DNA of 64,000 nt from Bacillota bacterium (GTDB lineage Bacteria > Bacillota > Clostridia > Oscillospirales > Acutalibacteraceae), in NCBI GenBank assembly GCA_021769885.1, contig JAETSA010000001.1, forward strand, positions 165,963 to 229,962. The letters are read 5' to 3'. Below are positions 49,994-58,462 of the stretch, in pieces. Made by a program: the position numbers and the translations under genes. Below the pieces are notes generated by a model. It was given only the letters and a program-made list of their open reading frames with translations, was not told where the DNA came from and made no database searches. Position 1 is the first letter of the stretch; every line of letters starts with the position of its first letter.

Positions 49994-50689
49994 ATGGAGG
50001 TCTGTATGGACAAAAAGCAACTAATAACTGAGCAAGATAAATTTAAAGATCTTTCAAGAAATATTGTAGTAGCAGCCAGTAGCATTATACCTGGAATAGG
50101 TGGTGTTTTGTCGCTCTTTTTAGATAAATATCTGCCCAATTCAATAGAGAAAAGGCGGGATGATTTTTTGCTTTCTCTTTCTAATGATTTGGAACAGTTT
50201 CCAACACACATTGTTGAAAAACTTGCTGTAAGTGAAGAATATCATTCTCTGATATTAAAAGTTTTTAAATCAATAACTCAAGAAGAAAAAGAAATAAAGA
50301 TTACAGCTTTTAGAAACATTCTAATAAATGCTGCACTATCTGACCAAAATATTGATGAACAAGAATTTTACATAAAATTACTGACAGATCTCACGACTGA
50401 TCAAGTTAAAATACTTCATCTTTTTTATTTGAGGGATAATAAACATGAGATCAGTTTTACAAATATTTATAAATACATTTCTGATAATTGGAGCAAAGTG
50501 GATGAATCATACCGATTTGCTTTAATTACAGAATTGATAAGATATGGATTGATATCTGGTGCCCAGAAGTATCAAAAGAAAAAAGGTGAAGGACATCATC
50601 TATCTCCTTTTGGAGAAAGATTTATTTATTATATTTTTCAACCGTGTGAAACTAATGAGTCAATAGAAACATTAAACAATGATGAATAG
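49994..50689 (+). CDS. Hypothetical protein with an N-terminal Gly-rich hydrophobic segment
   Basis: 231 aa; RNIVVAASSIIPGIGGVLSLFLDKYLPNSIEKRRDDFLLSLSNDLEQ; good RBS; no recognised family. Confidence 0.75.
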   Translation: MEVCMDKKQLITEQDKFKDLSRNIVVAASSIIPGIGGVLSLFLDKYLPNSIEKRRDDFLLSLSNDLEQFPTHIVEKLAVSEEYHSLILKVFKSITQEEKEIKITAFRNILINAALSDQNIDEQEFYIKLLTDLTTDQVKILHLFYLRDNKHEISFTNIYKYISDNWSKVDESYRFALITELIRYGLISGAQKYQKKKGEGHHLSPFGERFIYYIFQPCETNESIETLNNDE

Positions 50690-50701
50690 AATGATCTATC
50701 C

Positions 50702-50749
50702 TAATCACAATCAAGGCAGGAAGTGAAAACTTCCTGCCTTGATTGTGAT
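50702..50749 (+). terminator. Long perfect hairpin terminator
   Basis: aatcacaatcaaggcaggaag tgaaaa cttcctgccttgattgtgatt, a 21-bp perfect stem. Confidence 0.8.
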
Positions 50750-51022
50750 TTAAGTCATCCTAGCGGCTCTCTGTGCTTTTAATTTAGCTTATTGCCTCTC
50801 CATGTCATATTCCTTTCTGCCGGCTTCGCTCTCGAAAAAGGTCTGAATATTGGGGAGAAATCATCTTTGCAATACTTCTAATTCGTGTTTTGAAATATTT
50901 CTTTTTGTCGCATAAGCCAACACAGCGATTATTCTGTTGCCTGTCATTTTCCATAACATATTATTGTTATCTTGGCTTTCTTGAGTGTATAACAAGTTTA
51001 AAATTTGTATTTTTTCTGTCTG

Positions 51023-51051
51023 TTGACAAATGTATACATTTGTGATATTAT
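51023..51051 (+). promoter_or_regulatory. Promoter with an 18-bp perfect palindromic operator in the spacer
   Basis: TTGACA - 17 nt - TATTAT; ACAAATGTATACATTTGT (51026-51043) is a perfect palindrome. Confidence 0.8.
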
Positions 51052-51079
51052 GTTTACAGATTTAAGGCGGTGATAGTCT

Positions 51080-51262
51080 ATGAAGGAAAAACTTGTAATT
51101 GAAAAAAAGAACTATAAAGGAGAAACAGCAGTTATTTCTGCACGTATTCCTAATGATTTAATAGCAAAAATTGACGAAATTGCGTCCATTACGGGTAGAA
51201 ACCGTAATGAGATTATCCAACTGTGCTTAGAATTTGCAGTTGATAATTTGGAAATAAAATAA
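51080..51262 (+). CDS. Ribbon-helix-helix (CopG-like) regulator
   Basis: 60 aa; AVISARIPNDLIAKIDEIASITGRNRNEIIQLCLEFAVDNL. Confidence 0.8.
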   Translation: MKEKLVIEKKNYKGETAVISARIPNDLIAKIDEIASITGRNRNEIIQLCLEFAVDNLEIK

Positions 51263-51277
51263 AGGATGGAATAAGAG

Positions 51278-52129
51278 ATGAATAAACTGATATGTGATAT
51301 TTGCGGCGGTGCAATCGTTGTGCAGGCAGGTGGAAAATACGGAATTTGTGACAGCTGCGGAGCGAACTATACCCTTGACCGTATGCGTGAAATCGCAAGC
51401 GGTATTAAAGTGAGCCAAACTGGCTCAAAGGAAGATGTAGAACAGTGGAAAGCCTTGCTCAATACATACCTTACTGCTTTTGATTGGGAAGCGGCAGAAT
51501 CAACAGTGAAAAAAATCCTTGAAGCAGTTCCCACCGACGAATATTCATTAGATGTTTATAAAAAGCTTCAAAGCTGGAAAGACTATGTCATTAAAGAAGG
51601 AACGATGTTGGAATATAAAGGTATTTCAAATGCTATTGATATACCTTATGGAGTAAAATGTTTAGATTTTTATGCCATAAATTTGGCTTATGTAAAAGGT
51701 AAAATTACAATAACAATACCTGAAACTGTAATAAAAATTAAAGATTTTGCATTTAGCCATAGATACCTTGATTTACAAGAAATTTTTATACCAAATAGTG
51801 TGCAGGAAATAGATGAAAGAGTATTTTATGTTTCTGATCCGTACAGGAATTACTGGCCTAAAATATATCTACCAGAACGTTTTATGGATTGCAAATTCAT
51901 TATGAAAGAGGGCTTTGACACAGGACCACTTGATTTTTATAATAAAGATGATTTTATTTTTTACAGCGGAGAGCAAACCTTAGAAGGCGTAAGGGAAATT
52001 GAAATAAAAAATAAAAAAGAGCAAAGCGCAAACCGCCGTGCCTTAGGCGTTTGCCAACATTGCGGAGGCGTATTTAAGGGTTTCTTTAATCCGAGATGCA
52101 CTTCTTGCGGGAAAGAAAAAGATTATTAA
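51278..52129 (+). CDS. Protein with N- and C-terminal zinc ribbons and an LRR/BspA-like middle
   Basis: MNKLICDICGGAIVVQAGGKYGICDSCGANY...ITITIPETVIKIKDFAFSHRYLDLQEIFIPNSVQEID...CQHCGGVFKGFFNPRCTSCGK. Confidence 0.75.
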   Translation: MNKLICDICGGAIVVQAGGKYGICDSCGANYTLDRMREIASGIKVSQTGSKEDVEQWKALLNTYLTAFDWEAAESTVKKILEAVPTDEYSLDVYKKLQSWKDYVIKEGTMLEYKGISNAIDIPYGVKCLDFYAINLAYVKGKITITIPETVIKIKDFAFSHRYLDLQEIFIPNSVQEIDERVFYVSDPYRNYWPKIYLPERFMDCKFIMKEGFDTGPLDFYNKDDFIFYSGEQTLEGVREIEIKNKKEQSANRRALGVCQHCGGVFKGFFNPRCTSCGKEKDY

Positions 52130-52140
52130 GGAGAATTAAA

Positions 52141-53034
52141 ATGGGGAAGTTAGTTTGTGAAATCTGCGGCGGTTCTTTGATAATGAATGCAGACAATGTG
52201 GCTGAATGTGAAAGCTGCGGTATGAAATATGCAAAGGAAAAAGTCGCTTCTATGGTCAAAATTGACGGTGCTGTTGAAATAACTCAAGGTGAAGCTGAAA
52301 AAGAGCGTCTGCTCAAAAACGCGGAAACCTTTGTGAACTTGGGTAAGCATATAGAAGCAGAAGATTTGTGCAAAAAAATTGTTGATGAATATCCTGATGA
52401 TTACCGTGGCTGGTACTTACGCTTCAAGAATGTTGTTTTGGCAATGGATTGCAATATAGATTTATATGGACACAATTATAATACCTTTATGCTAAAAGAA
52501 GCGAATATGTACCTCGAAACATCATTAAAATTAGCTCCTGATAAAACTTCCTTAGAAAAAGAAGCAATTTTATTTTGGCAGGACGCTTTACAGAAAGGAA
52601 ATGCAGATTTAGGTCAGTTTCATAATAGGTGTAGTGTTTTAGGTGATGTTTTGGAACTTAAAGATAATCATATCGTAAAAAAATTTGTAAGTGAATGCGA
52701 CCTTGTTATATGTAATTTGGTAAAGCAATTAAACGATTTTCCAAATAAGACAGCATTATTAAACCTATTAGATTTTCAATCAGTCGGTAATTGGGAAGAA
52801 TGGGGCGACGAACTTGTATCAATACAATCTTTTTATTGCCGTTTAGGAAATGAAATTTTGGTGAATGGAATTGTAATGCATAAGGAATTTGACGGTTTAA
52901 CTTTTTGGGGAGGAAAAACTAAATATAAGTATGTAGAAATTCCGAGAAATGATATGTATTCTCTTCACATTAATTCATATAACGATTTAAAAAAACTTTC
53001 AGAAACGGTTAATCAAATAGTGAATGAGGTTTAA
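52141..53034 (+). CDS. N-terminal zinc-ribbon protein with TPR-like helical region
   Basis: MGKLVCEICGGSLIMNADNVAECESCGMKYAKEKV, homologous to the previous protein's N-terminus; ETFVNLGKHIEAEDLCKKIVDEYPDDYRGWYLRF. Confidence 0.75.
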   Translation: MGKLVCEICGGSLIMNADNVAECESCGMKYAKEKVASMVKIDGAVEITQGEAEKERLLKNAETFVNLGKHIEAEDLCKKIVDEYPDDYRGWYLRFKNVVLAMDCNIDLYGHNYNTFMLKEANMYLETSLKLAPDKTSLEKEAILFWQDALQKGNADLGQFHNRCSVLGDVLELKDNHIVKKFVSECDLVICNLVKQLNDFPNKTALLNLLDFQSVGNWEEWGDELVSIQSFYCRLGNEILVNGIVMHKEFDGLTFWGGKTKYKYVEIPRNDMYSLHINSYNDLKKLSETVNQIVNEV

Positions 53035-53036
53035 TT

Positions 53037-54104
53037 ATGTCAATTTTAAATATTATAAAATACGAAGGTAATAACGACACTTTTATATGGAAGCACCCTT
53101 GTGAGGATTTCAACACACTTTCACAACTGATTGTACACGAATCGCAGGAAGCGATTTTATTTAAAAACGGACAGGCTCTCGATTTGTTCGGTCCTGGTAA
53201 ATACACATTAACCTCAAAAAATATCCCCTTGCTTTCCAAGCTTATCAATTTGCCTTTTGGCGGAGAATCACCGTTTCACTGCGAAGTTTATTTCATCAAC
53301 AAAGCGATGCCTTTAGATATGAAATGGGGTACACAAAGCAGAATCCAGGTACTTGACCCCCGTTTTAACATATTGCTTCATGCAGGTGCAAGCGGCGGAA
53401 TGGGTGTGCAAATAGACAATTCACGCAAATTCCTAACAAAGCTTATCGGCACGGCAAATGCATTTGATAAAGAAAGCTTAATTACATATTTCCGTGAAAT
53501 GATAATCACAAGAGTCAAAACCTATTTGACAAAAGCAATGTCAGATATTTCATTTATCACGATAAATGCGCATTTAGATGAAATGTCAACCGCTATGCAG
53601 GGAATTTTAAATGAGGATATATCTGAATTCGGCGTTAAGCTTGTAAAATTCTTTGTTTCTACGATTCAGCTTGAAGAAAAAGACTATGAACAGGTACAGC
53701 AGGCTCTTTCAAGAGTATCAAGCCGTTCAATTGAGGGTTATAATTGGGTGGACGAGCAAATCTCCGATGTTATGAAACGCTATGCTTCAAATGAAGGCAA
53801 CCAAAACAATGTGGGCGGTATGGCGGCACAAATCCCGCTTGCAATGGCGTTTGGCAATATGCTTCGCGGCACGGTTGCTCCGTTGACAGGTGTTGAGTTT
53901 TCTAACACACCGCAAGCTTTGCAAAAAGAGGAACCCCACGGATTTTGCACCAAATGCGGTGCGCCGTTGAAAGAGAATGCAGAATTTTGCGCAAAGTGCG
54001 GGACACCAATTAAAGTTACACAGAATGTCTGTATGCATTGCGGGACAGCTTTAGATGAGGACGATTTATTTTGTGCACATTGCGGAAAGAAACGTGGTGA
54101 ATAA
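53037..54104 (+). CDS. SPFH/Band-7 domain protein with C-terminal double zinc ribbon (YdjI-like)
   Basis: LIVHESQEAILFKNGQALDLFGPGKYTL...MIITRVKTYLTKAMSDISFITINAHLDEMSTAMQGILNEDISEFGVKLVKFFVSTIQLEE; C-terminal CTKCGAPLKENAEFCAKCGTPIKVTQNVCMHCGTALDEDDLFCAHCG. Confidence 0.85.
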   Translation: MSILNIIKYEGNNDTFIWKHPCEDFNTLSQLIVHESQEAILFKNGQALDLFGPGKYTLTSKNIPLLSKLINLPFGGESPFHCEVYFINKAMPLDMKWGTQSRIQVLDPRFNILLHAGASGGMGVQIDNSRKFLTKLIGTANAFDKESLITYFREMIITRVKTYLTKAMSDISFITINAHLDEMSTAMQGILNEDISEFGVKLVKFFVSTIQLEEKDYEQVQQALSRVSSRSIEGYNWVDEQISDVMKRYASNEGNQNNVGGMAAQIPLAMAFGNMLRGTVAPLTGVEFSNTPQALQKEEPHGFCTKCGAPLKENAEFCAKCGTPIKVTQNVCMHCGTALDEDDLFCAHCGKKRGE

Positions 54105-54106
54105 TT

Positions 54107-54412
54107 ATGTTGAAGAGAAATAAACTGATTGAGGATAACCGTCAAGAAATTCGGAACTTTTGCTCAAATGTAAATGATTTGATTGCTAAAACAAAATATT
54201 TACCGATGTCTGCAAGGCCAGAAGCACAGACGGCACTAACGAATTTGCATGATTATATTGCTTATTTAGACCCGACACAAGAGGATATCATACAAATCGT
54301 ACATCGGACATATCCTGTGATTTCTCAGCTTATCAAGGAATTAGAACACCTAATTGATATTGAAAGCGATACGGCAGAAAGCATCACATCAATTATAAGG
54401 AATTATATTTAA
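54107..54412 (+). CDS. Small helical hypothetical protein
   Basis: 101 aa ORF 3 nt after the SPFH gene; same strand and composition. Confidence 0.65.
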   Translation: MLKRNKLIEDNRQEIRNFCSNVNDLIAKTKYLPMSARPEAQTALTNLHDYIAYLDPTQEDIIQIVHRTYPVISQLIKELEHLIDIESDTAESITSIIRNYI

Positions 54413-54552
54413 TGTGAGTGATAAAATGGGGACGAAATAGTACCCAGAGTAATCGATGCCCGGTATTCTTCCGATAATCAGCATAAAGAATTGATTGACG
54501 AGTAACTGAGAGAATGTATAGCAGTTGCTTCGTATTATACTTTGAGGAAAAT

Positions 54553-55575
54553 ATGAAAACATACGCATTTGCAACGAATAGAATAACAAATGATACAAAT
54601 TTTATGTGCGCATTTGATGCAATAAGACTAAAAGAAAAGGATTATAAAGGTTATAAACTTTTAGATTTTTATTATAAAATAAGTGAAGAAAAGTATCCAG
54701 TATATCCTAGGTTTAATTCATCAACGCAAAGAGCATATTTTGTATTTTATAATAGACCGGATGGGATAAAGGCTGATGGAGATGGTGAAACATTAACACA
54801 TTATGTCGCAAAAACCGCCTTATTGAATCTATCGAAATTGCATTTAGTAAATGATAAGAAAGAAATTGATTTATGTATTAGTGTTAATAAAGAAAAAAGT
54901 TGTAATGAAAAAAGATTTGATTTTGAAGATACATTCTATGCAGATGTATATTATGAATTAGATAAACATCAAGAGTATTATTACAAATGGTATGGAATTT
55001 TAGTCTTAGAGGTTGAAATAACGCACAAAGTTGATAACAATAAACGTTTCTTATTTGAAAAAAATAATGTTCCGATTTTTGAGGTGAAAATAAGCAAGAA
55101 AATGATAGATGAATTTGGTTTAGAAACTTCTGGTGCTAAAATTTCTGAAGGCAGAATAGAAAAAGCTATAGTAAATATGACAAAAATATTTGAAAAAAAT
55201 ATTTATGGTGATTTTATTTCAAATCCATCTTCCAAGGAGTATGAATTGATGAATAAATATAAAAACGAGATAAAGCAGTTCAAAGATAGAAGAGACCGAG
55301 AAGAAAAAGACTATTTAGTTGCTCGCTCTAAAAGAATTGAAGAAGAAAGATTATTGAATGAATACCAATTACATAACAATTATTATGAATCAATAATTCA
55401 AGAAAACGAGGATGTTAAAAATATCAATGAAAAGTTATCACAAGAACTTGATATTGCAAAAGAAAAAAATATTAAGCTGTCTAATGAAAATAAACGATTT
55501 AATGAATTAAATTATGCTTTTAAACATTTTCTTGTACTTTTGTGGAACAAGATAATAATGAAAATGAAAAAATAA
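54553..55575 (+). CDS. Hypothetical protein with a putative CoiA-like nuclease motif and C-terminal coiled coil
   Basis: DTFYADVYYELDKHQEYYYKWYGILVLEVEITHKVDNNKRFLFEKNNVPIFEVKISK, similar to the motif in 61149-62192. The ORF-track start at 54514 is probably too long; MKTYAFATNR at 54553 is likelier. Confidence 0.65.
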   Translation: MKTYAFATNRITNDTNFMCAFDAIRLKEKDYKGYKLLDFYYKISEEKYPVYPRFNSSTQRAYFVFYNRPDGIKADGDGETLTHYVAKTALLNLSKLHLVNDKKEIDLCISVNKEKSCNEKRFDFEDTFYADVYYELDKHQEYYYKWYGILVLEVEITHKVDNNKRFLFEKNNVPIFEVKISKKMIDEFGLETSGAKISEGRIEKAIVNMTKIFEKNIYGDFISNPSSKEYELMNKYKNEIKQFKDRRDREEKDYLVARSKRIEEERLLNEYQLHNNYYESIIQENEDVKNINEKLSQELDIAKEKNIKLSNENKRFNELNYAFKHFLVLLWNKIIMKMKK

Positions 55576-55587
55576 ACAACATAACAA

Positions 55588-55618
55588 AATAGCAAGCTTT
55601 TTATGGCTTGCTATTTTA
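55588..55618. terminator. Bidirectional terminator hairpin
   Basis: aaaatagcaagc tttttatg gcttgctatttt between convergent genes. Confidence 0.75.
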
Positions 55619-55640
55619 CTTTTACCGTATTGTTTTAGAA

Positions 55641-57242
55641 TCAAGATACTAAATTCAGTATTTGAATTTCATTAAAATTAAATGTGTGTTCTCTAAATTT
55701 ACCATTAAGAGCAATGCTTATATCTAATTTGCCGTCTTTTTCTGATATGATTATTTTATCAATTAACATTCTTAAATCCGAATCAGATATTGTACCCTCA
55801 TCAATAATTCTGTTAAATATTTCAATACTGCTTGATAGTTCGGCTTTTCGCTTTTTGATTGTATTATCTATATTTTCAAGTTCGGCGATTCGATTTGATA
55901 ATGTTTCAATATCGCTTTCGCATTTCTCAAGCATTTGTGTATAAATATCAGCCCTTTCTTTATCTCTCAACCTTTCAAGCAGAATCTCTTGCTGATCTGA
56001 TTTTCTTTGAGACAATTGTTCATTCAACAACTTAATGCTATTCTGACTATGGCTTTTATTTTGTTTCCAAACATTTAACTTTACATCAATCTGTTTGAAT
56101 TTTTCTATTGCCTGTTCTCTGACATTTAACAGTTCTGCATAGATTATCTCATCAAGTACAGTTTCATTGATCCTATGAGGTGTGCAATGCTCTTTGCCAT
56201 ATCTGTGATAACTGTTGCAAACATATTCAACTCTATCAGGCTTGTCTTTCCACTTACGTATTTTGCACGAAAATGATGAACCGCAGTCAGCACATTTAAT
56301 TAATCCCGTATATCTATGATACGGTTTACTGAATGTCGCCCTTACATTATCTTTTTTCTTGCTTTCAAGCAGCATCTGAACTTTATTAAAATCCTCTTTG
56401 CTGACGATTGCGGGAACTGCATCATCGTGTCTGATTTGCTCATCTGCAGAATAAGTCTTTCTCCGCCTGTTAATTTTATCAAGCATATATTTATGATTTA
56501 CCAGATTGCCACAATAAAATTCATTAGTCAGCACCCTTTTTACTGCTGTGCCGTTCCATAAATATCTTGTTGTAATTTCAGGTTTGTTATATCCCTGATG
56601 TTTATTAAGATATTTTAATTGGTAATATGCCGGAGTTCTATAACCCTCTTCATTTAATTTGTGAGCAATATTTTTAAGCCCATATCCGTCAAGATACATT
56701 TGAAATATTCTTCTGACAATATTTGCAGGCTCTTCCATTATTAGAATTTCACCAGTGTTCTTGTCTTTGAAATATCCCATAGGCGGTATCATTACAAGCC
56801 CTTCTTTTTGCTTTTGAAGAAATCCTGCACGAACCTTTCGGCTGATATCACGGGCATACATGTCGTTGAACAAACCTTTGAAGCCAATAATCAAATCATC
56901 ATTTTCATTGCTTGTATCAAGATTTTCGGTGACAGATAGCACCTTAACATCATTCTCACGAAGGTAGTCAATGAATAGTGCCGTTTGCGTTTTGTGTCTG
57001 CCAAGTCTTGACAGATCCTTAACGATAACTGCGTCAATCTTTTTTCTTTCCACAGTTTCATAAATTTTGCTTATGCCTTCACGATTAAAGTGCATACCGC
57101 TGACATTGTCATCAAAAGATTCACCAACGATATTAAAACCGTTTTTATCAGCAAATTCTCTGATGATGTTCTGTTGGTTTGTCAATGAATTTAACTCATC
57201 ATCTTCATCTCTTGAGAGTCGCGCATATAACCATACTCGCAT
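55641..57242 (-). CDS. Large serine recombinase (resolvase + recombinase + zinc beta-ribbon)
   Basis: MRVWLYARLSRDEDDELNSLTNQQNIIREFADKNGF (catalytic Ser); VIVKDLSRLGRHKTQT; YTGLIKCADCGSSFSCKIRKWKDKPDRVEYVCNSYHRYGKEHCTPHRI; coiled-coil C-terminus. Start 57242 after GAAAGGGG. Confidence 0.95.
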   Translation of the reverse strand: MRVWLYARLSRDEDDELNSLTNQQNIIREFADKNGFNIVGESFDDNVSGMHFNREGISKIYETVERKKIDAVIVKDLSRLGRHKTQTALFIDYLRENDVKVLSVTENLDTSNENDDLIIGFKGLFNDMYARDISRKVRAGFLQKQKEGLVMIPPMGYFKDKNTGEILIMEEPANIVRRIFQMYLDGYGLKNIAHKLNEEGYRTPAYYQLKYLNKHQGYNKPEITTRYLWNGTAVKRVLTNEFYCGNLVNHKYMLDKINRRRKTYSADEQIRHDDAVPAIVSKEDFNKVQMLLESKKKDNVRATFSKPYHRYTGLIKCADCGSSFSCKIRKWKDKPDRVEYVCNSYHRYGKEHCTPHRINETVLDEIIYAELLNVREQAIEKFKQIDVKLNVWKQNKSHSQNSIKLLNEQLSQRKSDQQEILLERLRDKERADIYTQMLEKCESDIETLSNRIAELENIDNTIKKRKAELSSSIEIFNRIIDEGTISDSDLRMLIDKIIISEKDGKLDISIALNGKFREHTFNFNEIQILNLVS

Positions 57243-57271
57243 AATTTCACCCCTTTCGCAAGCACACATTA

Positions 57272-57448
57272 TCACAACTTCTTTTCAAAGTCCAGCTCAT
57301 TTGGAATATTACTTTTACAAACTAAAATACCATTATCGAACACATAATTTTTAATAATTGATTCTAAAAATTTATTAAATTCTTCTTGTTTTCCGTTGTA
57401 GGAAATATTAACACTGTTAATGTTATTTTTAATTTGTTTTGCTGACAT
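57272..57448 (-). CDS. Possible 58-aa small protein just upstream of the serine recombinase
   Basis: Reverse strand MSAKQIKNNINSVNISYNGKQEEFNKFLESIIKNYVFDNGILVCKSNIPNELDFEKKL*; below the ORF-track length cut-off; weak RBS. Confidence 0.4.
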   Translation of the reverse strand: MSAKQIKNNINSVNISYNGKQEEFNKFLESIIKNYVFDNGILVCKSNIPNELDFEKKL

Positions 57449-57571
57449 ATGGCAGCAACTCTAACTATGATTCCCCCCATTCCTAAATAAAATATTTAAT
57501 GTTTATTAAAACGATTAACCTTGCTGTGGTATAATATAATTTACAAAGCGATTTTTCGTATTCTTTTTTTG

Positions 57572-58009
57572 TCATTCAAAGTCCTCCGTATAATTTTTAT
57601 CTTGTGAATTTCCGTCAAGCAATTTTTTCAAATCAATGTTACCGCGTGTCTTTGCCATTCTAACACCCGCTTGTTTTCTTACAAATTCTAACTCGTGCGG
57701 TGACCATTCGGTGTCCTGATAAGCAATGATTTGGCAAAGCATATCAAGAATTACGGCGTAGCGGTACAGTCCTTTTGACATGCGAGATGCGATGGGACGA
57801 ACCTCGTTCTGAATTGCTTTTACTAATTCTTTCGTAATAAACGGGCTGTGATTTTCACAAATCAAGCGGTCAATATACGTTTCAAGTGCCTTTGTAACGA
57901 ACTGAGAAAAAGATGACACATCTGCTTCACCGAACAGAATTTCGCACCTTTTTGTCAATTCTTCATCGAGATATACGGTTTTTCTTATTGCGTTATTTGT
58001 TTCATTCAT
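57572..58009 (-). CDS. RHH-domain protein, possible mobilisation accessory
   Basis: 145 aa; NAIRKTVYLDEELTKRCEILFGEADVSSFSQFVTKALETYIDRL. Confidence 0.6.
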   Translation of the reverse strand: MNETNNAIRKTVYLDEELTKRCEILFGEADVSSFSQFVTKALETYIDRLICENHSPFITKELVKAIQNEVRPIASRMSKGLYRYAVILDMLCQIIAYQDTEWSPHELEFVRKQAGVRMAKTRGNIDLKKLLDGNSQDKNYTEDFE

Positions 58010-58267
58010 TTTTGATTTCTCCTTATTGTTGTAGTAGCGTGCCGAGTCTCACACCTAAAATACGGCGGAACAGTCGGCGATTTCGCTTTATTCGCACACA
58101 TTCCGTGTGTGATATTCGGTTTGCGACACCCCTGTGCAATTTACACAAGCGGTGTCAGGAAATGGCTTAACATAGCGGTTTTCCTCGGTCGGCTCTGCCG
58201 TCCGATGTGACCCGGGTCGGTGTGACGGCACCGTCCCTTTCTCCTGCTTTATTTTCGACCCTGTATT

Positions 58268-58462
58268 TTAGGTGGAAATTTTTGCCTGTTCGTCAATATG
58301 CACAGGGCGAAAATTATTTGCGTTGCCCTGTTTAAGAGCCGAAAGTAAAATATAGTCCGTCATGCTCAAGTGCTTGTCATTAGCACGGCTTTGAAGCATT
58401 TTCTTTTCTGCCGGTGTCAGCCTGATTGTCAGGCTTTGCGTTCGGTTTCGCTTGTATTTCAC
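58268..58462 (-). CDS. MobC-like plasmid mobilisation protein
   Basis: 64 aa; RTQSLTIRLTPAEKKMLQSRANDKHLSMTDYILLSALKQG. Confidence 0.65.
   Translation of the reverse strand: MKYKRNRTQSLTIRLTPAEKKMLQSRANDKHLSMTDYILLSALKQGNANNFRPVHIDEQAKIST

Noticed and set aside
57450-57480. Remnant of a second serine recombinase N-terminus (VRVAAICQQ on the minus strand)
   Set aside because: Too short, and the frame stops after ~38 codons with no further recombinase similarity.
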